64,000 nt of DNA from an uncultured Clostridia bacterium. GTDB taxonomy: Bacteria; Bacillota; Clostridia; TANB77; CAG-465. The stretch's first letter is position 1, and every line of letters starts with the position of its first letter. The stretch covers positions 1 through 64,000 of the forward strand of contig CAKPOO010000001.1 of assembly GCA_934169925.1 (NCBI GenBank). Reading direction: 5' to 3'. The notes below the pieces were generated by a model, which saw only the letters and a list, made by a program, of their open reading frames with translations, was not told where the DNA came from and did not search any database. This document shows positions 1-9,532 of the stretch, piece after piece. The translations under genes and the position numbers were made by a program.

Positions 1-42
1 AATGTGCAAGAAAATTTTTATGTAGAATTTGAAATAAAATAG
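1..42 (+). CDS. 3' end of an upstream coding region (partial)
   Basis: Frame 1 is open from the window edge to a TAG stop at 40-42 and encodes a 13-residue tail, NVQENFYVEFEIK. It ends 40 bases before rbgA with no terminator between them, so it is probably the previous gene of the same operon. In many Firmicutes lepB lies upstream of rbgA, but this tail is too short to identify. Confidence 0.4.
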   Translation, partial: NVQENFYVEFEIK

Positions 43-82
43 TAAGATACAAATTACAAGTTGTAAAAAGGAAGTGAAAAAA

Positions 83-1024
83 ATGGATATGTATCAAAAA
101 AGAAAAATCAGAGCAGAAAAGAAAAATAATAATCAAGAAGAAAAGTTAACTAAAGTCGGAATTAACTGGTATCCAGGTCATATGGTAAAAGCTCAAAATG
201 AAATAAAAGAATCATTAAAATTAATTGATATAATTGTAGAAATATTGGATGCAAGAATACCTATTGCATCAAGAAATCCAATTATAAGTGAGCTTGCAAA
301 GGACAAAAAAAGGATAATCGTATTAAATAAAAAAGATTTAGCAGATTCTAAAAAAACAAAAGAATTTGTTAAATATTTTGAAAAACAAGGATATGTATGT
401 ATTGAGGTAAATAGTTCAGATAAAAATGATATAAAAAAAATTGTTGATAGTATAAATAAACTTGGAAAAGAAATATATGATGAAAAGAATAAAAATAAAT
501 CAATAGATATAAAGCCTATATATAGAGCTTTAATAGCAGGAATTCCAAATGTTGGTAAATCAACTATAATAAATAAAATATCTGGTAAAAACAGTGCTAA
601 TGTTGGAAATAAACCAGGTGTTACAGTAAAAAAACAATGGATTAGAGTAGATAATAATATAGATTTACTTGATACACCAGGTATACTTTGGCCAAATTTA
701 AGTGATAAAAATGCAGGAATAAAACTTGCTTTAACAGGTAACATAAAACAAGAAATATTAGATGAAGAAGAACTTGCATGTTATGGAATAGATATTTTAA
801 TAAATGATCCTGAATATAAAAATTTATTAAAAGAAAAATATAAATTAGAAGATGAAGATTTTGAAAATATAGCATATGACATACTAGAAATAATAGGTAG
901 AAAAAGAGGATGCGTAATTTCAGGTGGTAACATTGATATGTCAAGAGCTGCTAAATTATTCTTAGATGAATTAAAAGCAGGAAAAATAGGAAATGTTACA
1001 ATAGAAGATTTGCCTGTACTTTAA
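83..1024 (+). CDS. rbgA: Ribosome biogenesis GTPase RbgA/YlqF
   Basis: Circularly permuted GTPase of 313 residues that acts in late assembly of the 50S subunit. The permuted motif order is visible: G4 (NKKD, about residues 82-85) and a G5-like NSSD come first, then the P-loop GIPNVGKS (about 153-160), then G3 DTPG (about 196-199). The 'NWYPGHM' sequence near the N-terminus is typical of the family. An upstream GTG at 74 is in frame but directly abuts the AAAGGAAG ribosome binding site; the ATG at 83 has normal spacing, so I chose it. A dprA-like gene follows closely, as in the common rbgA-rnhB-dprA-topA arrangement, but no rnhB lies between them here. Confidence 0.95.
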   Translation: MDMYQKRKIRAEKKNNNQEEKLTKVGINWYPGHMVKAQNEIKESLKLIDIIVEILDARIPIASRNPIISELAKDKKRIIVLNKKDLADSKKTKEFVKYFEKQGYVCIEVNSSDKNDIKKIVDSINKLGKEIYDEKNKNKSIDIKPIYRALIAGIPNVGKSTIINKISGKNSANVGNKPGVTVKKQWIRVDNNIDLLDTPGILWPNLSDKNAGIKLALTGNIKQEILDEEELACYGIDILINDPEYKNLLKEKYKLEDEDFENIAYDILEIIGRKRGCVISGGNIDMSRAAKLFLDELKAGKIGNVTIEDLPVL

Positions 1025-1062
1025 AAAGTATGGGTAAATCAGATTATTTTGGAGGTGGTATT

Positions 1063-1914
1063 ATAGAAAGTGAATTTTATATGTATTGGTTAGATTCTAT
1101 AAAAGAGTTTAATTTTTACACATATACTAAATTAATGAAATGTTTTGAAAATTCAGAGAAAATATATATTTGTTCAAAAAATTATTATAAATTCATAAAA
1201 AGTTTAAATTCTAAAAATGTTAAAATCGAAAAAAAGATATTAGATATTCTTACAAATTCCAATTATAAAAAAGAATGTTTGAAAAAATTTAAAATATTAA
1301 AAGAAAAAAATATAAAAATTATATCAATAGAAAATAAGTTATATCCTAAATTTTTATTAGAATTAAATCTACCTATGCTTTGTTTGTATTATAAAGGGGA
1401 TATTAATTTGTTAAATAAAAATTACAAAAAAGTATTTATATATAATAACGGTAAAAACAATAACTATTATAGTTATGTCTTATTTAATTTTTATACAACA
1501 TTATTGCAATTTGAAAATCTACTTTTACTTGAAAGTTCTTTGAATAATAACAAAGTTATAAAAGAAGATATACATATTAATAATGTTGAGTTTGAAAGTT
1601 TATACTATAACAAAAATAAAAATTTAAATAACGAATATAAATTAGAAATACTTGTTGATAAAGAAAAATATGATTTTATTTATTTTTATGATGTTATTGC
1701 TTGTTTTTCAGATTTTTGTCTTATACCTAAGGCAGATTATAATAAATTTATAACGATATATTGTGATTTGATGTTAGAAAAAGGTAAGGATATTTTAGTA
1801 TGTCCAGGTGGAATTTATAGTCATAATACTTATTTTTCTAATTATTTAATTAAAGAGGGAGCAAAAATTGTTTTAAATAAAAATGATGTAGTAGATTATA
1901 TTTTTGAAAATTAA
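1063..1914 (+). CDS. Degenerate DprA/Smf-like protein
   Basis: DprA loads RecA on incoming single-stranded DNA. Two family signatures remain: a YP..L.....P..LYYKG segment at the entrance of the fold, and near the C-terminus a PGG.....N.LI.EGA..V...DV stretch matching the family PGN......N.LI..GA...... end. The central Rossmann motifs (GSR/K near the first strand and the glycine-rich G.A.GID) are absent; that part is Asn/Lys/Tyr-rich. Start is uncertain: a strong GGAGGTGG lies at 1051-1058, yet the in-frame ATGs are at 1030 (no ribosome binding site) and 1081 (too far). An ATA at 1063 is correctly spaced. It could be a decayed or specialised DprA. The position after rbgA supports the family call. 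Confidence 0.6.
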   Translation: MESEFYMYWLDSIKEFNFYTYTKLMKCFENSEKIYICSKNYYKFIKSLNSKNVKIEKKILDILTNSNYKKECLKKFKILKEKNIKIISIENKLYPKFLLELNLPMLCLYYKGDINLLNKNYKKVFIYNNGKNNNYYSYVLFNFYTTLLQFENLLLLESSLNNNKVIKEDIHINNVEFESLYYNKNKNLNNEYKLEILVDKEKYDFIYFYDVIACFSDFCLIPKADYNKFITIYCDLMLEKGKDILVCPGGIYSHNTYFSNYLIKEGAKIVLNKNDVVDYIFEN

Positions 1915-1934
1915 AATAAAAAAATATTTTTTTG

Positions 1935-1963
1935 TTTACAAATAATTTTAACTGGTATATAAT
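1935..1963 (+). promoter_or_regulatory. SigA-type promoter for the beta-propeller gene
   Basis: TTTACA at 1935-1940 and TATAAT at 1958-1963 with a 17-base spacer, 25 bases before the downstream start codon. Confidence 0.75.
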
Positions 1964-1988
1964 ATACGTGTAAAAATGGAGGGGTAAG

Positions 1989-3131
1989 ATGCAAAGGTTA
2001 CAACTTAGTCCGGAAGAAAGAATTACAAGAAAAGAGTATTTAAAGAGGAAGAAAAAACAAGCAAGTAAAATCTTTAAAACAAAAAGCAAAATTACTTATT
2101 TTTTAATTTTTGCTATAATTGCTTTGGTTGTTTATGTTTTCGTCCAATTTTCTATATATAGAAAAAGTAATAACTACAAATATGTTGAAGGCGATGGCGT
2201 TGATAGTCAACAAGTATATAATGTATATTATGTAACAGAAGGATATACTTATGATCCAGTTTATTCAATAAATAGTATTACATCAAGTGGATTTAATGAT
2301 AGTTTATATTATTTAAATAGTGGTCTTGTTAATATAAGTGTTGATAATGATTATATTTATGGCTTAAAAGAAGATGGGCTATATAGAGTAAAAAAAAGTA
2401 CAAAAGAAATGGAAAAGATCATTGAAAAAGATGTTTCTAAATATAAAGTTGCAAAAGATAGGGTTTATTTTATAACAAAAAGTGAAAGAAAAATAGGATA
2501 TGTAAAACTAGATACTTTAAAAATAGAATACACACAAATAACTGATATATCAGAAATTTTAATTGATGATAATAATTTATTTGCTGTAAAAGATGTTAAA
2601 AAAAGTAAAAAAATAATGAAGTATGATATAGATGGAAATAATGAGGAAACTTTAGATGATAAAGATAACATTTCATATATAGTTCAAGATGAATCTGACA
2701 TATATTTTGTAAATAAAAATGATGGCAAAAAAATATATAAGGTTTCAAAACAAGGAGGAAATTCACAAAAAGTTTGTGATATTGCTGCTGTTTGTGATAA
2801 CGGTGTTATTGATGAAATTGATGGTTCAAAATATATGTTTGTATATAATCAAAATTTATATTTTGTAAATGTTGATGATGAAAATACTTTATGGAAAATT
2901 GATACAACAACAAGTAATACAGCTCAAGTTATTCCATCATCAGTTGAAATTATGCAAAGTATAGATGGAACAGTATTTTACAAAGAAAGAGGTCAAATGG
3001 GAATTTATTTGTACAATTTGGATACTAATTTTATGGCTCAAGTTACATCTAGAAAGTTAAAAGAATTTATTGTTGATGAATTTGAAAAAGTTGACATTAA
3101 TAGTATTAATAAAAAATCAAATATTTTGTAA
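1989..3131 (+). CDS. Membrane-anchored DUF5050-like beta-propeller protein
   Basis: 380 residues. A basic N-terminal segment (about 15-33) precedes one transmembrane helix (about 36-58), so the rest is predicted to be extracytoplasmic. The ectodomain contains repeats of about 45-50 residues built on patterns such as IYGLKEDGLYRV, IYFVNKNDGKKIYKV and LYFVNVDDENTLWKI. These resemble the DUF5050 / LRP1-type propeller blades frequent in Clostridia. The ATG is preceded by GGAGGGG. It has its own promoter and terminator, so it is a single-gene unit. No enzymatic motif is seen; a binding or structural role at the cell surface is inference. Confidence 0.65.
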   Translation: MQRLQLSPEERITRKEYLKRKKKQASKIFKTKSKITYFLIFAIIALVVYVFVQFSIYRKSNNYKYVEGDGVDSQQVYNVYYVTEGYTYDPVYSINSITSSGFNDSLYYLNSGLVNISVDNDYIYGLKEDGLYRVKKSTKEMEKIIEKDVSKYKVAKDRVYFITKSERKIGYVKLDTLKIEYTQITDISEILIDDNNLFAVKDVKKSKKIMKYDIDGNNEETLDDKDNISYIVQDESDIYFVNKNDGKKIYKVSKQGGNSQKVCDIAAVCDNGVIDEIDGSKYMFVYNQNLYFVNVDDENTLWKIDTTTSNTAQVIPSSVEIMQSIDGTVFYKERGQMGIYLYNLDTNFMAQVTSRKLKEFIVDEFEKVDINSINKKSNIL

Positions 3132-3136
3132 AGTAA

Positions 3137-3175
3137 AAGTATCATGCTTATTAACTTAAACATGGTACTTTTTTA
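3137..3175 (+). terminator. Rho-independent terminator
   Basis: AAAGTATCATG (3137-3147) pairs with CATGGTACTTT (3161-3171), followed by a run of T. Confidence 0.85.
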
Positions 3176-3196
3176 TATCTTATTACTAGCTTTTTA

Positions 3197-3225
3197 TTGA
3201 ATTTTAAATGTGGATGTAATATAAT
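3197..3225 (+). promoter_or_regulatory. SigA-type promoter for the dgk-dgt-leuS run
   Basis: TTGAAT (3197-3202), 17-base spacer, TATAAT (3220-3225). It rules out starts upstream of the ATG at 3251. Confidence 0.8.
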
Positions 3226-3250
3226 AAACGTATTAGTTAGGGTGAAAAAT

Positions 3251-4135
3251 ATGAAAAAAATAAAACTTATATATAATTCTGGTGCAGGTCAGAGTAAATT
3301 TAAATATTTTTTAGATACAATACTTGAAAAATTTATGGAAAATGATTGTGAAGTATCAGTTTTTAGGGCATCAAAAAAAACAAATATGTATGAATTCTTA
3401 AAAGATGCAGAAAAAGAAGGGTACTATGGTATAGTTGTTGCAGGTGGAGATGGAACAATTAACAGAGTTGTCAATGTAATGTTAAAAAATAATATTAATG
3501 TTCCACTTGGAATAATTCCTGCTGGCACATCAAATGATTTTGCAAGACATATAAAAATGTCATCTAATTTTACAGAATGTATTGAAAGAATTTTAAATGG
3601 AAATGTTCAAAGTGTAGATGTAGGACTTGCAAATGATAAATATTTCATTAATGTTTGTTCAGCCGGTCTTTTTACAAATGCATCACAAAAAGTAGATCCA
3701 AAGTTAAAAAATGCTATTGGTCATATGTCATATATAGTTTGTGCTGCAGAGCAATTGTTTAAATTTAGACCTTTTAGTATTAAAGTTGAAACAGAGTCAA
3801 AAACAATAACTTCAAAAGTTAATTTATTTTTGATATTTAATGGAAGTAGTGCAGGTGGTATAGATAAATTTACTGATCATTCAAATATAAAAGATGGTTT
3901 ATTAGATCTTTTAATAATTAAAGATTGTAAATTTTATGAGGTTCCTTTATTACTTGCAAAAATAATTTCTGGTAGACATTTTGATGATAGTCACGTAATT
4001 TATACAAAAGAAAAATGGATAAAAATAAATAAAATAAAAGGAAAATGTGATCCACCAGATGTTGATGGTGAAGAAGGACCAAATTTCCCATTAGATGTAA
4101 AATGTGTTGAAGGTGCATTAAAGATGTTCTTATAA
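3251..4135 (+). CDS. Diacylglycerol/lipid kinase, YegS/DgkB family
   Basis: 294 residues. Phosphorylates diacylglycerol or a related lipid, recycling it into phosphatidate. The catalytic-domain signatures are clear: the nucleotide-binding VVAGGDGTINRVVN near residue 70 and GIIPAGTSNDFAR about 30 residues later. The C-terminal beta-sandwich follows, with N.SSAGG and a DG.LD motif. An in-frame GTT/ATT-rich stretch upstream overlaps the promoter, so the ATG at 3251 is the start. The dgt-like gene starts 24 bases after its stop, so the two are probably cotranscribed. Exact lipid substrate cannot be told from sequence. Confidence 0.9.
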   Translation: MKKIKLIYNSGAGQSKFKYFLDTILEKFMENDCEVSVFRASKKTNMYEFLKDAEKEGYYGIVVAGGDGTINRVVNVMLKNNINVPLGIIPAGTSNDFARHIKMSSNFTECIERILNGNVQSVDVGLANDKYFINVCSAGLFTNASQKVDPKLKNAIGHMSYIVCAAEQLFKFRPFSIKVETESKTITSKVNLFLIFNGSSAGGIDKFTDHSNIKDGLLDLLIIKDCKFYEVPLLLAKIISGRHFDDSHVIYTKEKWIKINKIKGKCDPPDVDGEEGPNFPLDVKCVEGALKMFL

Positions 4136-4159
4136 TTAACTAGAAAGTGGTGAAAATAA

Positions 4160-5293
4160 TTGAAAAACTTTGAAGTAATTAAAGATAGTATGCAAAAAAG
4201 AGAAGCGTATCTTAGTGAATATGCATGTAAATCTAAAGATGCTATTAGAAAAGAAAAAAATAATGAAGATATAAGATTAGATTTTTCAAGAGATTGTGAT
4301 AGAATAATACATTCTTCTGCATATACTAGATACATGAAAAAAACGCAAGTTTTTACTAATGTCGATAATGATAATATCTCAACAAGAATGACTCATGTTC
4401 AATTTGTTTCAAGAGCATCAAGGGTTATTGCAAGAGCACTTAATTTAAATGAGGATTTATGTGAAGCTATAGCTTTAGGACATGATGTTGGACATACACC
4501 ATTTGGACATGTTGGTGAACATATTTTAAATGAAATTTCAAAAAAAGAGTTAGGGATTATATTTGCTCATAACTTAAATAGTGTAAGAATATTGGATAAA
4601 ATAGAAAATAATGGAAAAGGTTGTAATTTATCATTACAAGTTTTAGATGGTATAATGTCTCATAATGGAGAAATGGTATCAAAAGAGTATTATCCTATGA
4701 AAAAAGATTTTAAAGAATTTGAAAGAGAGTATAACGAAGCTTTAAAAGATGAAATGTATATAAAAACTATAAGACCTATGACTTTAGAAGGTTGCGTAGT
4801 TAGAATATCAGATATCATAGGATATATTGGAAAAGATATTGATGATGCAGTAAAACTTGGAATTTTAGATATAAACCAAATAGATGAAGATATAAGAAAA
4901 AGACTTGGAGAAAATAATCAACAAATTATGAATTCAATAATAATTGATATAATTGAACAAAGTTATGGAAAGCCATATATTCAGATGTCAGATGAAGTAT
5001 CTTCAATGGTTATACGATTAAAGAAATTTAATAGTGAAATGATATATCAAAAAGCAAATACTAAAGAAGATTTAGAATTATATAGTAAAATGTTTAATAA
5101 ATTATATGAAGTATATAAAAAAGCTCTTTATGAAAATGATACAACAAATGATGTTTACTCATGTTTTTATAACAAAATGTCTGATAGTTATAAAGCAAAA
5201 AATTCAAAAGAGCAAGTAGTAATTGATTACTTATCAGGTATGACTGATAAGTTTATCATAGAACAATATGAAAAATATATTGAAAAAATATAA
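4160..5293 (+). CDS. dNTP triphosphohydrolase (dGTPase-like, HD domain)
   Basis: 377 residues, TTG start after AGAAAGTGGTG. HD-superfamily phosphohydrolase that cleaves dNTPs to deoxynucleosides and triphosphate. The family start R.DF.RD.DRI.HS..Y.R is intact, as is the metal-binding set: the H of RMTHVQFV, the HD of ALGHDVGHTPFGH (about 107-115), and the later D in RISDIIGYIGKDIDD. Length fits the short dGTPase-like group (SAMHD1-related) rather than E. coli Dgt. leuS follows 18 bases after the stop. Nucleotide specificity is not predictable here. Confidence 0.9.
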   Translation: MKNFEVIKDSMQKREAYLSEYACKSKDAIRKEKNNEDIRLDFSRDCDRIIHSSAYTRYMKKTQVFTNVDNDNISTRMTHVQFVSRASRVIARALNLNEDLCEAIALGHDVGHTPFGHVGEHILNEISKKELGIIFAHNLNSVRILDKIENNGKGCNLSLQVLDGIMSHNGEMVSKEYYPMKKDFKEFEREYNEALKDEMYIKTIRPMTLEGCVVRISDIIGYIGKDIDDAVKLGILDINQIDEDIRKRLGENNQQIMNSIIIDIIEQSYGKPYIQMSDEVSSMVIRLKKFNSEMIYQKANTKEDLELYSKMFNKLYEVYKKALYENDTTNDVYSCFYNKMSDSYKAKNSKEQVVIDYLSGMTDKFIIEQYEKYIEKI

Positions 5294-5311
5294 ATTTTAG
5301 GAGTGAGATTA

Positions 5312-7717
5312 ATGTACGATAAAAATATTGATAAAAAATGGCAAAAAATATGGGAAGATAAAAAATGTTTTTGCGCAACTGAAGATAAATCAAAAGAAAA
5401 ATTTTATGCTTTAATTGAATTTCCATATCCATCAGGTGCTGGCTTACATGTTGGACATATAAGACCATACACAGGAATGGATGTTGTAGCTAGATTTAAA
5501 AGATTACAAGGATATAACGTTTTGTATCCAATTGGATTTGATGCTTTTGGACTTCCAACAGAAAACTATGCTATGAAAACTGGTATTCATCCAAGAAAAG
5601 TAACAGATGATAATATTGAAAATTTTACAAGACAATTAAAATCTGTAGGATTTTCTTTTGATTGGGATAGAGTAATAGATACAACTAAAGAAGATTATTT
5701 AAAATGGACACAATGGATCTTTTTACAACTATTTAAAAAAGGTCTTGCATATAAAGATAAAACATATGTTAACTACTGTCCAAAATGTAGAGTTGTTTTA
5801 GCAAATGAAGAATCACAAGGTGGAGTTTGTGATAGATGTGATAGTCAAATAGTTCAAATGGAAAAAGAAGTTTGGATGTTAAAAATTACTGACTATGCAG
5901 ACAAATTATTAGAAGAATTAGATAATGTTGATTTTCCTGAAAGAGTAAAAACAGAACAAAGAAATTGGATTGGAAAATCAGAAGGTGCACAAGTTAAATT
6001 TAAAATTGATGGTACAGATAAAGAACTTGAAATCTATACTACAAGACCAGATACAATATATGGTGTAACATATATGGCAGTTGCTCCAGAGCATCATTTG
6101 CTTGATGAATTAAAAGATAAGATAACTAATTTTAGTGCTATTGAAGATTATAGAAAAGAAGCAATGAAAAAATCTGAATTTGAAAGAACTCAGCTTGTAA
6201 AAGAAAAAACTGGTGTAAAGGTTGAAGGTATTGAATGTGTTAATCCAATAACTGGTAAAAAAATACCTTTACTTGTAACTGATTATGTAATGGTAAATTA
6301 TGGAACTGGTGCTATAATGGCTGTCCCAGCACATGATGATAGAGATTATGAATTTGCTAAGAAATTTAATCTTGATATAATTCCTGTTGTAAAACCAATT
6401 TCTGGAGAATTACCAAAAGATTGTGCATATACAGGTGATGGTGTTGCTATAAACTCAGATTTCTTAAACGGAATGGGTGTAAAAGAAGCAAAAGAAAAAA
6501 TGACAAAATATCTTGAAGAAAAAGGTATTGGATTTAGAAAATCTCAATATCATATGAAAGATTGGGCTTTTGCTAGACAAAGATATTGGGGAGAACCACT
6601 TCCAATTGTAAAATGCGAAAAATGTGGATTAGTTCCATTAGATGAAAAAGATTTACCACTTACATTACCTAAAATTGAAAATTTCATTCCTGGTGAAGAT
6701 GGTATGTCACCACTTGCAAAAGTTGACTCTTGGGTAAATACTACATGTCCTTGTTGTGGTGGAAAAGCAAAAAGAGAAACTGATACTATGCCACAATGGG
6801 CTGGATCTAGTTGGTATTTTATACGCTATACAGATCCAAAAAATGAAAATGAAATAGCAAGTAAAGAAAAAATGAATTATTGGTTACCTGTAGATCAATA
6901 TAATGGTGGAATGGAACATGTAACACGTCATTTAATATATTCTAGATTCTGGTATAGATTTTTATATGATATAGGAGTTGTACCAACAAAAGAACCCTAT
7001 GCAAAAAGAACAACTCATGGACTTATTCTTGCAGAAGATGGAAGCAAAATGTCAAAATCTAAAGGGAATGTTGTAAATCCCGATGATATAGTAAAAAAAT
7101 ATGGTGCAGATACTTTAAGATTGTATAGTATGTTTATTGGAGATTTTTCACTTCCTGCTCCTTGGTCTGAAAATGGATTAAAAGGCGCAAAAAAATTCTT
7201 AGATAGAGTATCAAGAATTGATGAATTTGCAACTGATGAAGATATAACTGTAAAAGAATTAGATTACAACTTACATAATATGATAAAAAAAGTAACAAGT
7301 GATTACAAAGATATGAAATTTAACACAGCTATTGCCTGTATGATGTCATATGTTAATTTGTTATATAAATATGATAAAATTTCTAAAAAATATATTAAAC
7401 CTTTGATTATTATATTAAATCCAGTAGCACCTCACGTTACAGAGGAACTATTTGAAAAATTAAACTTTGGTGGATATGTTTTTGAACAAAAATGGCCAGA
7501 ATATGATGAATCTAAAATTGTTACTGATACTGTAGAAATACCAGTACAAATAAATGGCGTTTTAAGATATAAAATTGAAGCTGAAACTTTAGCAGATGAA
7601 AAAGAAATTGAAAAAATTGCATTAGAAAATGAAAAATTAGAGCAATTTAAAAAAGATAAAAATATTGTAAAAGTAATTGTTATAAAAAATAAAATAGTAA
7701 ATATTGTCATAAAATAA
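5312..7717 (+). CDS. leuS: Leucyl-tRNA synthetase
   Basis: 801 residues, class Ia synthetase that charges tRNA-Leu. The HIGH-type motif is HVGHIRP near residue 47 and the KMSKS loop is KMSKSKGNVVNPDDIV near 580. A zinc-ribbon (CPKC...CDRC, about residues 157-177) and the CP1 editing domain with TTRPDTIYG are present. The C-terminal anticodon-binding and LeuS extension domains are complete. A GTG at 5303 is in frame but overlaps TTAGGAG; the ATG at 5312 has proper spacing. No T-box leader precedes it, as the gene sits inside the dgk-dgt run. Confidence 0.97.
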   Translation: MYDKNIDKKWQKIWEDKKCFCATEDKSKEKFYALIEFPYPSGAGLHVGHIRPYTGMDVVARFKRLQGYNVLYPIGFDAFGLPTENYAMKTGIHPRKVTDDNIENFTRQLKSVGFSFDWDRVIDTTKEDYLKWTQWIFLQLFKKGLAYKDKTYVNYCPKCRVVLANEESQGGVCDRCDSQIVQMEKEVWMLKITDYADKLLEELDNVDFPERVKTEQRNWIGKSEGAQVKFKIDGTDKELEIYTTRPDTIYGVTYMAVAPEHHLLDELKDKITNFSAIEDYRKEAMKKSEFERTQLVKEKTGVKVEGIECVNPITGKKIPLLVTDYVMVNYGTGAIMAVPAHDDRDYEFAKKFNLDIIPVVKPISGELPKDCAYTGDGVAINSDFLNGMGVKEAKEKMTKYLEEKGIGFRKSQYHMKDWAFARQRYWGEPLPIVKCEKCGLVPLDEKDLPLTLPKIENFIPGEDGMSPLAKVDSWVNTTCPCCGGKAKRETDTMPQWAGSSWYFIRYTDPKNENEIASKEKMNYWLPVDQYNGGMEHVTRHLIYSRFWYRFLYDIGVVPTKEPYAKRTTHGLILAEDGSKMSKSKGNVVNPDDIVKKYGADTLRLYSMFIGDFSLPAPWSENGLKGAKKFLDRVSRIDEFATDEDITVKELDYNLHNMIKKVTSDYKDMKFNTAIACMMSYVNLLYKYDKISKKYIKPLIIILNPVAPHVTEELFEKLNFGGYVFEQKWPEYDESKIVTDTVEIPVQINGVLRYKIEAETLADEKEIEKIALENEKLEQFKKDKNIVKVIVIKNKIVNIVIK

Positions 7718-7741
7718 TGTAAATATTTAAGGGGAGATATT

Positions 7742-9169
7742 ATGAGTGAAACTTTAAAGTTTGTTATTCAAGCGATTTTATTTGCTTTAGTAGGTTTTAT
7801 TATAAAAAGTATAATAGACTCAAAGAGTAAAAAAGAAAATGTTAAGGTAAAAAAACAAGCATATACAGATCAATTAACAGGTAGAGGAAATAGATATTTA
7901 TTTTATTCTGTTATTGATAAGCTTATAATAAAAAATAAGAGATTTGCTGTATGTTTTATGGATTTGGATGGATTTAAACAAATAAATGATACTATGGGGC
8001 ATGATGCTGGAGACAAACTTTTAATTTCACTTGCAAATGCTCTTGATGAAAATCTTCCAAAAAATGCATCATCTTATAGATTAGGTGGAGATGAATTTTC
8101 AATAATTATAGAAAATATAAAAACAACAGAAGATGTAACTAAAGTTTTAGATAAATTAAAAGAAAAATTTAAAACTCCAATAATTATTGATGGAACTGCA
8201 ATTTCACTAGAATATAGTTTAGGAATTGCTATGTATCCAGAAGATGCTGCAAACAGAAAAGATTTAGTAATGTATGCAGATGATGCTATGTATTATATAA
8301 AAGAACATGGAAAAAATGATTATTATTTTCATAATAAGTCTCTTAGAGCTAAAATTGAAAATGATAATAAAATGCAAGAAGATCTAAAAAAAGCTTTTGA
8401 AAATAATGAATTTGGTATAGATTTACAACCAGTAATAAATCTAAAAGATACAACTAAAATTTGTTTTGAAGCTTTATTATACTGGAAACATCCAGTACTT
8501 GGTAAATTACCATCAACTTATTTTATAAAGCAAGCAGATGAGATTGCACTTACAATAAAACTAGATCAATTTGTTTTAGATAGAGTATGTAAAGAAGCTA
8601 TAAAATGCAAAAAAATGGGGTATAGTGATATACAATTTATTGTAAATATATCTAATAGACATACAAGCAAGAAAGATTTTATGAATAAACTTTGTGATAT
8701 ACTAAATGAAAATGCAGTTGATGATTCTGAGATTTTGATAGAATTAAATGATGGAGTAGAAGTCAAAAAAATTGAATCGTATAAATTGCTATTTGAAAAA
8801 CTTAAAGAATGTGGTGCAAAGATAATAATAAATAATTACCAAATAAAATATGAGAATATAAAATTACTTAAAGATTTAGATATTGATTATATAAGGTTAT
8901 CTTCTAAATATGTATCTAATGAAATGACAAACGGTGAAAATATTTTTGATAATCTTGTTGAACTTTCTAAGCAGTTAGGTTATCGTATAATAATAAATAC
9001 AGTAGAAAATGAACAAGAATTAAGAAAAGCAATAAAAAATAAAGCTGATTATGTCGTTGGAAATATATTATTTAAGAAGATGGAATCAGATGTTGTTGAA
9101 GAATTTTTAGAGCAATATAAAAATTATGTTAATAAAATAGACGGTTTAATCACTAAATTAAACGCATAA
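7742..9169 (+). CDS. GGDEF diguanylate cyclase with a degenerate EAL domain
   Basis: 475 residues. One N-terminal transmembrane helix (about 8-27) anchors a GGDEF domain with an intact active site (RLGGDEF, about 113-119) and the nucleotide loop D.DGFK.INDT.GH..GD. The autoinhibitory RxxD site is not present. The C-terminal EAL domain keeps E-A-L (FEALLYW, about 241) but lost the metal-binding residues. The usual EITE glutamate region reads ELND, the DDFG pair reads NNYQ, and the E of AEGVE is missing. It is therefore predicted to make c-di-GMP and not to degrade it; the EAL part may bind the nucleotide or a partner. Preceded by AAGGGGAG. Confidence 0.85.
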   Translation: MSETLKFVIQAILFALVGFIIKSIIDSKSKKENVKVKKQAYTDQLTGRGNRYLFYSVIDKLIIKNKRFAVCFMDLDGFKQINDTMGHDAGDKLLISLANALDENLPKNASSYRLGGDEFSIIIENIKTTEDVTKVLDKLKEKFKTPIIIDGTAISLEYSLGIAMYPEDAANRKDLVMYADDAMYYIKEHGKNDYYFHNKSLRAKIENDNKMQEDLKKAFENNEFGIDLQPVINLKDTTKICFEALLYWKHPVLGKLPSTYFIKQADEIALTIKLDQFVLDRVCKEAIKCKKMGYSDIQFIVNISNRHTSKKDFMNKLCDILNENAVDDSEILIELNDGVEVKKIESYKLLFEKLKECGAKIIINNYQIKYENIKLLKDLDIDYIRLSSKYVSNEMTNGENIFDNLVELSKQLGYRIIINTVENEQELRKAIKNKADYVVGNILFKKMESDVVEEFLEQYKNYVNKIDGLITKLNA

Positions 9170-9209
9170 ATTATCTTTTAAAAAAAGTTAGAAAAAAAGC
9201 AAAAAAATG

Positions 9210-9238
9210 TTGACAAATGAATTGTTATAATGTATAAT
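9210..9238 (+). promoter_or_regulatory. Promoter of the tRNA cluster
   Basis: TTGACA (9210-9215), 17-base spacer, TATAAT (9233-9238), 20 bases before the first tRNA. Near-perfect consensus, as expected for stable RNA. Confidence 0.85.
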
Positions 9239-9258
9239 AATTCTTGTCAACAGGTAAT

Positions 9259-9334
9259 GGGCGCTTAGCTCAGTTGGGAGAGCATCTGCCTTACAAGCAG
9301 GAGGTCATAGGTTCGAGCCCTATAGTGCCCACCA
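9259..9334 (+). tRNA. tRNA-Val (TAC)
   Basis: Full cloverleaf: acceptor GGGCGCT pairs with AGTGCCC, anticodon loop CTTACAA gives TAC, T arm GGTTCGAGCCC region present, CCA encoded at 9332-9334. First of five tRNAs behind one promoter. Confidence 0.96.
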
Positions 9335-9347
9335 TTATTTTTATGTT

Positions 9348-9424
9348 GGCCTGGTAGTTCAGCTGGTTAGAACGCTAGCCTGTCACGCTAGAGGTCGTGG
9401 GTCCGAGCCCCATCCAGGTCGCCA
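9348..9424 (+). tRNA. tRNA-Asp (GTC)
   Basis: Acceptor GGCCTGG pairs with CCAGGTC (one G-T), anticodon stem CTAGC/GCTAG with loop CTGTCAC giving GTC. CCA is encoded at 9422-9424. Confidence 0.96.
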
Positions 9425-9441
9425 TTTTTTTTTACTTTTTT

Positions 9442-9517
<76 letters not shown>

Positions 9518-9532
9518 TAATTCAAGATTTAT

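Noticed and set aside
193..744. 183-codon minus-strand open frame inside rbgA
   Set aside because: It is antisense to a fully conserved gene, and AT-rich codon bias makes such long antisense frames common here.
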